Below, piece after piece: positions 52,452 through 62,940 of a DNA stretch of 64,000 nt (the first letter of the stretch is position 1; every line of letters begins with the position of its first letter). The notes under the pieces were generated by a model. The model searched no databases and was not told the origin of the DNA. It was given only the letters and a program-made list of their open reading frames with translations. The stretch is from Toxonevra muliebris (lineage: Eukaryota > Arthropoda > Insecta > Diptera > Pallopteridae), in assembly GCA_963691655.1 (NCBI GenBank), contig OY829328.1, positions 74,776,400 to 74,840,399 on the forward strand, given 5' to 3'. Position numbers and translations under genes: made by a program.

Positions 52452-54000
52452 TTTAAGAATTCTTTGTGACTTTCCAAATGTGATGTTCCCAATCTCGGAC
52501 CAATTAACTAAAACCAGATTTATGATTATCAAGCGAGTATGTGATTCGATTCAACTATAAAAATAAATAAAATTAAATTAAATTTTTTTCTACAGTTTCA
52601 GATTTTTCTTTTTTTACCTACATAAATTTGTTGCTTAGCTTCTATAAGTAGAAATATTACATGAGCTCATAGTTCATACTCACATATACATATTTATGTT
52701 TGTATATATTAAAGTTATTAAAATATTTGTCAGCTATGTAGGATACATTTCAGCAGCATTTCCAGTAGCTTTTTTTATGCATTGTCATAGTTACAATTAT
52801 TTACAAACTTAAATAATTTGAAGCCTACCAACTGACGACAACGACAACGACCACTTCACATCATTTTGGGTACAACGCAATTTCTTAACGTCTCATTGAA
52901 GCTCTTAAGCGTTGACACAATATATTGACAAGTGGCATCACAGTTTGTTAAGTATTTTGGAAGGAAAATATATACGAGTATAGAGAGAGAGAGAGAGAGA
53001 TAGAGAAATGGAAAAACAATGATAAAGAAAGTAAAAGTAAAAAAGAGAGAGAGAGAGTGAGTGCTTACTTTTTAAGACTCATAAATATATTATGAAGACA
53101 GCAGTGATTTTTCTTCTACTTCTTCAACTGCTGGTGACTGTGACTATTCCTTTTTATTATTTTGTTTTGTTTTTTTTTTTATTTATTTTGTCAGGGGCAA
53201 CCTAATGTTGATAAATATCTGGGTATTCATTACTTATGCTTATATGTATGTATATCTAAATATCTATGTATTAGTGTCTATATGCGTGTATTTATTTGCA
53301 CAATTCTTTTGCGCATTTTGCTATTATTAAATAAATTATTTAGCATTTCATTGCAGAATTTTGTATTTTTTTATTTGTTGGTTTTTTTTTTTTTTTTTTT
53401 GGTTTTGCTCATGTGTGTATTTTTTATATAGACTGATAGAAAACATATTGTTATACAATTTTTATTTATTGCCTAGTTATTTTCATTCTCTCTCTGTCTC
53501 TCTCACATTCCCTCTCTTTTTCCAAGTCGTTTTCTTAATCATTGCTCATTGTGTGTGTGTGTGTATTACATTTTATTATTAACTGTCAGGATGTTGTGGT
53601 TGTCAATTGTGATTTTCAAATTCATTAATACGACGCCCAAATTGAAAGAGAGAGAGAGAGAAGTTTTCTGTGAAGAAATTCCATTTGGCATTTGAGATTA
53701 AGTGAACTGTGAGATTAATCAAAATTTATTAAGTGTAAGTAATGATGTTTTATTAAGCACATTCACAATTTCTTCTTAATGCAGCTAAAGTGTAGCTACA
53801 TTGCCGATTTAAAGTGCTCTCTTAAGATACATAACATGAAAATTAAACCGAAATTATGACAGTTACATAAGACAATAAAGTAATTGTGAAGGTACTGTGC
53901 TCATAACCCAAACAATGGCATAATTTCACGTGAAACTGGATTACAAATTGCATTACTTTTGATGGAAGGTAAAACGACGGAGAACAACGGAATAAATGAC
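52452..54000. other. AT-rich intergenic with GA, TG and poly-T tracts
   Basis: GA runs at 52985-53000, 53045-53060 and 53648-53662, poly-T at 53383-53400 and a TG run near 53550. No gene recognised. Confidence 0.5.
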
Positions 54001-54296
54001 AGGCTGAGAGGAAAAGTGGGCTAAAATTAATATAAGAGCAAAAGTGAAATAATTCAGTATCTCAGTGCAAGAAGGGCACAAGTAATACGGCTTGGAGTGA
54101 AAATGAAACGACTTAAAAGTAAGAGTAAAAATGGTATAACAATTCTTTCAGAGAAAAAACAGCATAGTTTTTTATTCCGTTTCTGCTCTGAATATATTTC
54201 GTTTCACATTTGCTCTGAACATATTTTGTCCCGCTTTTGCTCTGAACGATATTTGTGTCGCTTTTGCTCTTAAGTAAAATTATTCCAATTTTTTTC
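54001..54296. mobile_element. MITE with GGCTGAGAGGAAAAG end, copy 2 (right end lost)
   Basis: Matches the 39016 copy from AGGCTGAGAGGAAAAGTGGG through the CTCTGAACATATTT repeats to AAGTAAAATTATTCCA. It then diverges, so the right terminal repeat is missing. Confidence 0.7.
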
Positions 54297-54516
54297 GTCG
54301 AATCAAATTATTGCTCGTCGTCGATGTTGAAGCTGGCAAAATCATAATCTTTATTTGAGGTGTAGGTTCGCAGCGGAAACGTGGACCGATGGATCCGGTA
54401 AGAACCATGAGATCATCGCTTTTTTTTTTTTGTTAATGTATTTTCCGTCCGATATAACAATTCCAGGTCAATATCTCGAAATTTTGTAACTATGGACGCA
54501 CAGCAAAAACTTGTGC

Positions 54517-54723
54517 TCAATCTTTACATAAAAGATTACTATAACACGAAGCAAGGAAATGTTTCAACATCAGTGACAACTTAATGTTTCTATTTTGACC
54601 GACACAGCAATCAGAATAAAGCTTCACAACTTGCGTTGCTTCTGAAAGCTTTAAGTGCTTCAAAAGGCAGGAACTAATTTCCTGGGCACCCCTATAGGCA
54701 ATGTCTTCAGACCATACATACAT
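54517..54723 (-). pseudogene. Fragment with SDCCVGQNRN motif (DDE-type transposon-associated)
   Basis: 68 minus-strand codons: YVWSEDIAYRGAQEISSCLL, then KLYSDCCVGQNRNIKLSLML. The YxW...RG.QEI.SCL...SDxCxGQNxN pattern occurs in proteins found with some cut-and-paste transposons and in related repeat-derived genes of insects. Only this segment is recognisable. The exact family is uncertain. Confidence 0.45.
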
Positions 54724-55512
54724 ATGTATATGCTGAAAGAAAAAGTAGAAATATCTTAATATCTAATTTTGTAATGGCTCGATTAGTATAATATATCAAC
54801 ATTATCCATTGATCGTTTTTTTTTTCTTTTTACTAGTTTTCAATGACGTACAATATTTTTTTTAATCTACTTTCTCGCTGTCAACAATTGAGAGCGAAAA
54901 AACTTCATATATAAAAAACGAAAAGTGTGTGCGCCTCTCGGTCGGTGAGTTCGCCTATGCGCTCTCCGACTTTGAACTCTCTTTATAGTTTTTAATTTTG
55001 ATTGATAGTTCTGTAAAATATAAATACATTACGAACATGCCACTATTTTGAGGTAACTATGGTAAATGGAAAGATTCGCCCGAACGAACGAAAGACTTTT
55101 CGTTTTTTCGCTCGCACGAATATCCAAATCTAAAAAAATTTATTTTTTTAAAAACAATTTAAGCCATTAAGGTTCAGTAAGGTAGCGCTCGGTAAACTTA
55201 TATTGCTATATTTAAATATGTATGAGAAACAAACTAACTAACAAAGAATTTTTTTTACAAAATCGCACGTTTTTGTAAAAAAAAATGTGCATTTATTTTT
55301 AAATAAGATTTAGTTTATAATCACGAAAACCATCTAGACATAACCCTCCTTATATGTTTTCAGGTCTGATGTTTTACAATTCATACGGTATCAAAACTGA
55401 ATTTGTATAGTATATTGACTTTCACAATGTAAAAAAAGATGAAATTTATTTTTATTATTTAGTGTGAAATGACGACAATTCGGCTTTATTTCACTTTAGA
55501 ATGTTAAATGAC
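54724..55512. other. AT-rich intergenic
   Basis: No gene seen. The last 50 bp (55463-55512) match the spacer at 57024-57067 that precedes the next MITE copy. Confidence 0.5.
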
Positions 55513-55648
55513 AGGACGAGAGGAAAAGCGGACTAAAATTTATATAAGAGCAAAAGTGAAATAATTTAATATCTCTGTGCAAGAACGGCACAAGTAAAAC
55601 GGTTTGGAATCAAAATGAAACACGCTAAAAGTAAGAGCGAAAACGGTA

Positions 55649-56847
55649 TTGGGAGTATGAATGTATAAACTCGTAATTGTGACTAACTTCAATATCTATC
55701 ATACGCGCCATTTTTTTGACATTGACAGCTATTCTATCTCGAAGAGCGCCAAAAATACTATAAGAATTGATCTGTCAAATAATTTTCATAATTTTACAAA
55801 ATTGTTTTACTATAGCTGAAAATGTCGAATTTCGTGCCAACAAAACAACAATTGCGGGAAGTTTTAATTTGCTTCTTCCATTTAAAGAAAAACGCAACTG
55901 AAGCACATCGTTTACTCACTGAAGCTTATCCTGACTGTGCTATAGACGTTAGAATGTGTCAGTTGTGGTATGCCCGAAGAAGATTCATGTCAAACGCAAC
56001 AAGAACTTGCAGAATCTGTAGGAGTTGATCAATCAACCATTTCTAAACTATTAAAAGCATTGGGAATGATTCAAAAGCAAGGAAATTGGTTGCCGTACGA
56101 ATTGAAGCCGAGAGACGTCGAACGACGATTTTTCACATGTGAACTGCTGATTGAACGACAGAAAAGAAAGGGTTTTCTGCATCGTATTGTGACTGGCGAT
56201 TAAAAAGTGGATACGTTACGATAACCCAAAGCGTAAAAAATCATGGGGACCGCCCGGACATGCATCAACTTAAACGGCAAAGCCGAACATCCATGGATCC
56301 AAGCTTATGCTGTGTATTTGGTGGGATATGGAAGGTGTCGTGTATTATGAGCTGTTGAAACCGAATGAGACGATCACTGGCTACCACTACTGACTACAAT
56401 TGATGCGTTTGAGCCGAGCACTAAAGGATAAGAGTCCAGAATATGAGAATAGACACGACGAAGTTATTCTTCAGCACGACAATGCTCGGCCGCATGTTGC
56501 AAGGCAAGTAAAAACATACTTGGAAACGCTGAAATGGGAAGTGCTAGCCCACCCGCCGTATTCTCCAGACATTGCTCCTTCTGATTACTACTTGTTCCGA
56601 TCGATGACACATGGCCTGGCTGAACAGCACTTCTGTTCTTTCGAAGAACTAAAAAAATGGATCGATTCGTGGATAGCCTCAAAAGATGAGGAGTTCTTTC
56701 GACGCGGAATCCGTATGCTACCAGAAAGATGGGAAAAGGTTGTGGCTAACGGTGGACAATACTTTAAAGAATAAATTTATAATCACTTTTTCACAATAAA
56801 TGTCCAAATTACGAAAAAAATACGAGTTTATACATTCATACTCCTAA
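55649..56847 (+). mobile_element. mauritiana-type mariner with both terminal repeats
   Basis: 1199 bp from TTGGGAGTATGAATGTATAA to its complement ending ATACTCCTAA. TA on both sides (55647-55648 and 56848-56849). The most complete mariner of the three related copies here, but its transposase is broken. Confidence 0.92.
55822..56774 (+). pseudogene. Defective mariner transposase (mauritiana subfamily), full-span copy
   Basis: Starts MSNFVPTKQQLREVLICFFH and ends ERWEKVVANGGQYFKE, as Mos1-type proteins do. The internal deletion after CQLWYA (about 30 codons) shifts the frame; the second segment (55970-56203) runs to HRIVTGD, where GATGAAAAG has become GATTAAAAAG, creating a stop at the first catalytic Asp region. 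Another stop lies near 56392 (CCACTACTGACT). The third segment (56400-56774) has LQHDNARPH (the conserved Leu is read Gln before HDN) and PPYSPDIAPSDYYLF, keeping the second and third Asp. It cannot make active transposase. Confidence 0.9.
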
Positions 56848-57067
56848 TATAATAATTCTTTCAGAACAAGAACAGCATTGTTTTTTTTTCCATTTTCGCT
56901 CTGAACATATTTCGTTTCACTTTTGCTCTGAACATATTTCGTTTTGCTTTTGCTCTTAAGTAAAATTATTACACTTTTTTCTGAACGTAGAAGTTATACC
57001 ACTTTTCCTCTCAGCCTCTCAAATGAGGACGATTCGGTTTTATATCACTTTCGAATGATAAATGACA

Positions 57068-57399
57068 GGTTGAGAGGAAAAGCGGGCTAAAATTTATATA
57101 AGAGCAAAAGTGAAATAATTTAGTGTGTCAGTGCAAGAATGGCATAAGTAATACGGTTTAGAGTGAAAATGAAACGCCTTAAAAGTAAGAGCGAAAATGG
57201 TATAATAATTCTTTCAGAACAAGAACAGCATTGTTTTTTTTTCCATTTTCGCTCTGAACATATTTCGTTTCACTTTTCCTCTGAACATATTTCGTTTTGC
57301 TTTTGCTCTGAACATATTTCGTTTTGCTTTTGCTCTTAAGTAAAATTATTCCACTTTTTTCTGAACGTAAAAGTTATACCACTTTTCCTCTCAGCCTCT
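57068..57399. mobile_element. MITE with GAGAGGAAAAG end, copy 4
   Basis: Complete copy from TTGAGAGGAAAAGCGGGC to CCACTTTTCCTCTCAGCC. It has three tandem CTCTGAACATATTTCGTTT-type subrepeats where other copies have two. It is preceded by the same spacer as copy 3 (GAC-ATTCGG-TTTAT-TCACTTT), so copies 3 and 4 arose by tandem duplication. Confidence 0.75.
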
Positions 57400-59046
57400 C
57401 AAAAGTGAACGAGATTGCATTTTTGTTTTTTTTTTTTTGAGATGTTATCCTGTTTTGTTTAGCTCTTTCATTCTTCAATTGTCTCCCTTTGTTCTCATCA
57501 CAAAGGACTCGAATAGCCGCCGGTAGGTGCTGCATAATACCTTAAAAAATCTAAGGTATTCGTAAGTCATTTTTTTCAGGGATCATTTTCATAACTTGCC
57601 GAATAATGCTACATCAAAGCAGCAAAGTTAGGTGATAATGCGTGTTTTTGCCATCATTCCTACCATTACACTTGAATCAGCCCAGTAAAACCTGGCTCAT
57701 TTAACCTTCTAGTTTCTAAGCGTGTCTCTGACGACCTCGATAGTCTAGTGGGTAGTGCACTTGACTTTCATCCGGGAGGTTCAGATTCGATTCGAAATTT
57801 TCACTGGGGATTATTCCCTAACTTCTTCCTCCTTTCTTTTGGATGAGTCCTCCTGAATACGCTTCAATATTATTCTCCTCCCATTTTAGATTCAATCCAC
57901 AAGTCAACCGTAAATTTCATGACTTTTTCATTCTGCTTGATGTAAGTTTTAATTACAAAAAAAAAAAAAAAAAAAATTTATTATTACTTCCACAAAACAA
58001 AAAAAAAAAAAACCTCGAACTAATTTGAAAGTGCAAAAATTTTCAGAATTGATAAATTTTAAATAACTATGCAGAAAACAAAACCCGACAAAGTAATTTT
58101 CTTTAGCAAAATAAAAAAAAAAGTAAAAAAAATAAATAAACTTCTCCTTTTTTTTTTTCTAATTTGCATTTGGTTTATTTTCAATTTTGAAAATGGTTAA
58201 AAGCTACTGAAATCTCTTAAATTGCTTGTCAGTCTGTAAGCAATTTATGTTTCAACATTTAACATCAACAAGAATAATAATAAAACAACAACAAAAACCA
58301 AAGTAGCAACAACAAGCAAAACAATACAATAGCATAAATAAGAATAGTAGGAGCAGAGAGTAGGACAACACAAGAGAAGTAGCAGTAACAACAGCAGTAG
58401 TAACAATAACAACAGCAGTAGCAATGACAACAGCAGCAGTAGTAACAACAACAACACCAACACCAACCTAAAAACCCCAAACAAATAGTTGAGCATTTAA
58501 AGATAAACAGAAGCAGCCTACTTATCTACATAAACTAAGAGACTTGAGGTAGATGCCTGTGTATGTATGTATAAAATACTCATGGAGGTGTGTGTGTGTG
58601 TGTGTGTTTGTATTTATAGGTGTAGATAAAAAGTTGTGAGTATATGCAAAGATGATCTCGACAAAAAAATAATAGTAGTACCTAGTTATATAAAAGCTTT
58701 GCAAGACTTGCAGCTCAATTCAAGTAGTAAGTTTAATTTTTCAACATTTTCATTTTCACTGCAGCAACAGCAAAGCATGCAGAGAAAATAGTGAGTTAAA
58801 TCTTTATTTTTGTTTATATATACATGTTAAACTAAATATCAAATAGTTGGACAGACAGGTAGGCAGAGGGATAAAGAGAAAAGTGAATGGATAGAAGAAA
58901 AAGCATAGGAGAATATATAAATACAAAGCACCTAGGTTTTTGGGTTTTGGATAGATGGATGGATGGATGGATGGATGGGTAGACAAGTGAAGTCATCATA
59001 AATTCTATAGGAGTGCAAAGCATACGAAGAGATCAACATTTCTTTA
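57400..59046. other. Intergenic with poly-A and CAG/CAA/GATG microsatellites
   Basis: Includes poly-A runs (57956-57977, 58000-58012), a CAACAGCAGTAGTAA-rich stretch (58370-58460), a TG run (58588-58606) and a GATG array (58950-58978). A SINE head lies at 57729-57797. No gene. Confidence 0.5.
57729..57797 (+). mobile_element. SINE 5' fragment (tRNA-Glu-like head)
   Basis: GACGACCTCGATAGTCTAGT and GACTTTCATCCGGGAGGTTC match the head of the SINE at 36965 with several changes. The B box (TTCGATTCGA) is decayed and the body is missing. Confidence 0.75.
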
Positions 59047-60324
59047 CAGGGTAACAATCGTAAAGTGACGCACACATTTCAGCAGTTATTTTCAAAAGGA
59101 CGTACTTCCATTAAGTACAATTAAGTGTTAACATTGCTGAATATATAAGCATTCATTTGAACCCCACCTCATTCAATATAACCTCCTTTAGCCTGCACAC
59201 ATGCCTTCAATCGAACCGGAAATCGTAGGACTGTTCGCCGCAGGACTTCCTGATCAATTTCAGTCCAGGCTTTCTCTAATGAATTTGTCAGCGACTCCAG
59301 ACTGTGGTGTTGAGATGCACAAGCCTTACTCTCTAAAATACTCCAAATAGAGTAGTCCATTGGATTCAAGTCTGGGGAGTATGGTGGCCATTCTTGAGAT
59401 GTTATGAATCCAGAAAAATTGTCTTTCATCCATGTTTGCGTTAATTTTGCCATGTGGGAAGGTGCAGAATCTTGCTGGAAAGTCCAGTTTTCATTTCCAA
59501 ATGTATCTTGGGCCCTGGGAAGAACATGCTCATTTAAAATGCTCCGATAAACAACCTGGTCAATTTTAACACCCTCTTCAACGAATATTAGAGGGGTTCT
59601 GGCATTAGCGGAAACTCCAGCCCATACCATAACGGAAGCTGGCTTTTGAACTCAGCCAACAGTCCTATTTTGTTGCGATGATGATGTTAGCCACATTCGG
59701 TCATTTTGCGCATTGAAATGTTGTTCAACCGTGAAAATTTTTTCATCTGTAAACAAGATATTTTCAACATTTTTTAACACGGAGGAGCGTAGCAATGCCT
59801 TGCATCTTTGCAGTCGCAAATCTTTCTTTTTTTGTGTCAGATCTTGAGCTTGTACGGCTTAAGATTAAGCTTTGATTTTGCAATGATTCGCACTGTTTCA
59901 CGGTTTACTCCCACTTCCTTAGCGATTTTTCTCATTGAGCGCCTTGGATTTCGCTTGATTCGTTTACGAATTTTTTCTGTTAAACCAGTAGTGGCAACTG
60001 TTGAAAATTTTCCCCGGTCTCTATCTCCAAGACCCCCAGTTTCATTATATCGAATAATAGCTCGGTCTACCGTACGACTTGACAAATTTAAAGCCTTTGC
60101 AATTTGACGGCTACTATAATTTGCCAAATGAAATTTCATAATTTCACGACGAATATTTTCCTTGTCCATTTTTATGGAAATTTCAAAATGTAATAACAAA
60201 AATTCAAATGAAATTAAAAGCAAAGCCAATGATGAATGAATTTGCTTTTTAAATTAAAGTAACGGTAAATGGCAAAGCTTGCTGCAGAGTATTAAGCTTG
60301 CGTCACTTTACAATTGTCACCCTG
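59047..60324 (-). mobile_element. maT-type (DD37D) Tc1/mariner-superfamily element
   Basis: 1278 bp. The ends CAGGGTAACAATCGTAAAG (left) and CTTTACAATTGTCACCCTG (right) are inverted repeats of about 27 bp with two differences, flanked by TA (59045-59046 and 60325-60326). Size and the transposase inside fit the maT group. Confidence 0.88.
59169..60169 (-). pseudogene. maT-type DD37D transposase, nearly intact
   Basis: The start is probably MDKENIRREIMKFHLANYSS near 60169; an in-frame ATG upstream is less likely. The N-terminal part has RQIAKALNLSSRTVDRAI and RSMRKIAKEVGVNRETVRII, paired helix-turn-helix regions. A single frameshift follows KLNLKPYKLK (near 59840), and the frame resumes as DLTQKKKDLRLQRCK, then ILFTDEKIFTVEQ (first Asp). 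One TGA interrupts NRTVG-stop-VQKPAS. The last segment (59169-59630) has MVWAGVS, FQQDSAPSHMAK (second Asp) and WPPYSPDLNPMDYSIW (third Asp). The spacing between second and third Asp is 37 residues, giving DD37D. Only two lesions, so the insertion is fairly young. Confidence 0.88.
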
Positions 60325-60326
60325 TA

Positions 60327-61272
60327 TATACATACATTCAAGCTAACATAACCAGTTGACCAATGTTGGGACAGCCAAAAGCCAGCAGCAACCAGCAGCA
60401 GCCACAACCAACACTTTGACTCTGCTTGGACTTGAGAATGATCGGTCAACAAAAGTGAAAAAACAAAAAAAAATATCATTGCACTGTGTTTTTGCTTTGT
60501 GGTAATAGAAAAAAAAAAATAAGACAGAAAGAAAACTGGAACACTTCGGACACAAACACATACATACACAGAATGAGACACACATATACCGATGCTTGGA
60601 AAATAATTTGAAAATTTTCTTCAGGACATCAATCACAAAAGACTTATGCCGGGGTAAACAAAACCATTTGTCACAGTTGCAGCAGCAACAGTAACAGTAA
60701 CACCGGCAGCAAGAATATCAACAATGGCAACACAGTAGCACTAGTATAGTAGAACTACTGGCAGCAACATTGCAACAAACTGCCAGACACAGTTTGGTAA
60801 AATAGTAATAAACACAAAAATGGAATGAGATAGTACAATTACAACAATGACAAAAGCCAAGGCACCTTCAGGGTAATAGTGGAATTGACCAGAGGCCATT
60901 TTCATTTATTTATTTATTTATTTTTTTTTTTGGTCTCACTTATGTTTTGAAAAAAATCAAAACAATGTAATGTAACATCGGAAATTCTGGAATGAGGAAA
61001 AATATTTAGAGTAAATTTAATTTTTTTTGTTCTTCATTAATATTATGATTTGTCGGATAGATGTAAACTTCCATTTATTCTATAAATGTGTTAACAATAA
61101 AATAGCGATAAAGGGAGGAATATAAATTTAGGAAGTTGTTTGAAATAAAACAGGCTTATGATACTGAATACGGTAACCTTTGGATGGAATGAGCTTGTGT
61201 TCTAGGCATACGAAATTAATCAACTTAAAAGTACGTCTAAAATTAGCTTGATATAGTCTGAAAACCACTAAT
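60327..61272. other. Intergenic with CAG/CAA-rich stretches
   Basis: CAGCAGCAACAGTAACAG-like runs (60380-60400, 60680-60780) typical of fly intergenic DNA, and TTTA repeats (60905-60930). No gene. Confidence 0.5.
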
Positions 61273-61274
61273 AA

Positions 61275-62566
61275 AGCGCGGTTCACACAAAATTGGCACG
61301 CAGGAAAGTTGCTGTATCTTTTAAACCAGAACACTCAGAATAACAAATAATCCATTAAATGATAAGTTTAATATTGTGTTTTAATACTATAATATTAAAA
61401 GATTTCAATTTCTTTGTTGTGCAAAAAGTTCCGGGTATTCCTTTTAATTAATCATCAACCTTTGAAAATCCGCTCTGGAGACTTTTGCGGCTATTTGGTT
61501 CCATTTTAGTAACATTGAATTCACATTTTTGACAATACCTGCATTTTTCTTCAACTTATATTTTGTAATAGCCCAGTATTTTTCGATCGGTCGAAGCTGG
61601 GGGCAATTGGGTGGATTCATATATTTGGGCACTACATCTACTTTATTTGTCTGATACCAATCCATGGTTTTCTTAGAGTAGGGGCAACTGGCCAAATCAG
61701 GCCAAAACTTCACTGGCGAATGGTGGTGACGAACAAATGGCAATAGTCGTTTCGAAAGGAACTCTTTAATGTAAATATCAGACGTCATAGAAGAGGATGT
61801 CACAAATGCCCTGGATTTGAGACCACAGCTGCAAATAGCCTGCCACACCTGCCTGCTTTCTTTGCAAATTTATCCATTTTTATGTACTTGAATTTTGAGG
61901 GTACATTACCACGATTCGTTGCCATATAAAATTTTTGACGTGGAAGCTGTTTAAGATCAAATTTTACGTATGATTCGTCATCCACAATAATGCATCCATT
62001 GAATTTGGTCAAAACATTATGATAAAGAAGACGAGCACGTTTTTTGGCCAGCAAATTCTGTTTGTCTGTTCTATTTGGATATTTTATAGCACGATAGCAT
62101 TTTAGCTCAGCTTTTATGCGTATTCGTCTAGCAATTCTTTTGCTGGTATTGAATTTTTTGGCACGATCGCTATCCGATAGTCCGGGATTGCTTTTGATGG
62201 ACCTCAAGATCTTTGCCTTTAATTTTAGGTTGGTGGTTCCCGTTTTGTTCACAACTTCTTTAGCTCTTTCAACACTAAGAGTTTCTTTATATCGTTTCAT
62301 AACTCTACATACCGTTCTTTGTTCTACATACGCAATCTTTGAACCAGACCACGACGGATTTTCAATAAATTTGTTCACAATCAATTTTCTATTTGCAGTT
62401 TCCATTGTGCACACAATCACCAGCTTGCGATCAATTAATATGAAAAATTTATCAACTAACGGTAATGGTATTGTAAACAAGTCGCAGTAAAAAATTTGTT
62501 GTTCTTATGACTAGGGGCGACGTGGTGACCACAATAAAGCGTGCCAATTTGGCGTGAACCGCGCTT
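61275..62566 (-). mobile_element. DD37E Tc1-like element, copy C
   Basis: 1292 bp with ends AAGCGCGGTTCACAC and GCGTGAACCGCGCTT, TA on both sides (61273-61274 and 62567-62568). It retains the linker segment missing from copies A and B. Confidence 0.92.
61444..62480 (-). pseudogene. DD37E transposase, least damaged copy (C)
   Basis: Segment 1 (61800-62480) covers METANRKLIVNKFIENPSW, a helix-turn-helix with a small deletion (SKIAYVEQRTVCRV), the linker KKFNTSKRIARRIRIKAELK that A and B lack, and IIVDDESYVKFDLKQLPRQ with the first Asp. A 2-bp change near 61855 (GCAGGCAGG for GCAATGG) shifts the frame. Segment 2 (61444-61848) continues MWQAICSCGLKS, FLSKRLLPFVRHHH (the Arg codon is kept, where A and B have TGA), FWPDLASC (second Asp) and NPPNCPQLRPIEKYWA (Glu). 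Spacing from Asp to Glu is 37. The C-terminal end is truncated by a stop at SRADFQRLMIN. Inactive but closest to the ancestor. Confidence 0.9.
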
Positions 62567-62569
62567 TAT

Positions 62570-62940
62570 ATAGTTTCTTCAGTATCTCTTGGTTAAATAT
62601 AAACACAGAGCGTTGAAATGTTTCTTCCTTAGTTCAGTAATTTACGAGCTAGACGGAGAACATATTCTTCGACTCATATTACCATTATAAACTTTGTTAA
62701 TAATTAATTAGATAAGTAAGCTTATGTGAGCTGTATAGCTGATTAATAATTGAATTTTGGTTTAACGAGGCGTATGAGTGATATTAAATTTATACTCCTG
62801 CAATAATATCGAAATGTCTCTTACAGAAGTAAGTAAGCCCATTCCGTGCCCACGATCAACTTGAAAGGAGTTGATAAAGGATGTCAAGATAGGTGAAGAA
62901 AATCCTTTTCCATTTTTAACTCTTTGCGAGCTATGGAAGA
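62570..62940. other. Spacer
   Basis: No gene or repeat recognised. Confidence 0.45.

Larger units (their letters stand above)
55513..57018. mobile_element. MITE with GAGAGGAAAAG end, copy 3, split by a mariner
   Basis: The left half (55513-55648) and right half (56848-57018) together equal one MITE of the 39016 family. The mariner at 55649-56847 is inserted at the TA of AAAACGGTATAATAATTC. The adjacent copy at 57068 shows the undisturbed site. Confidence 0.8.
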
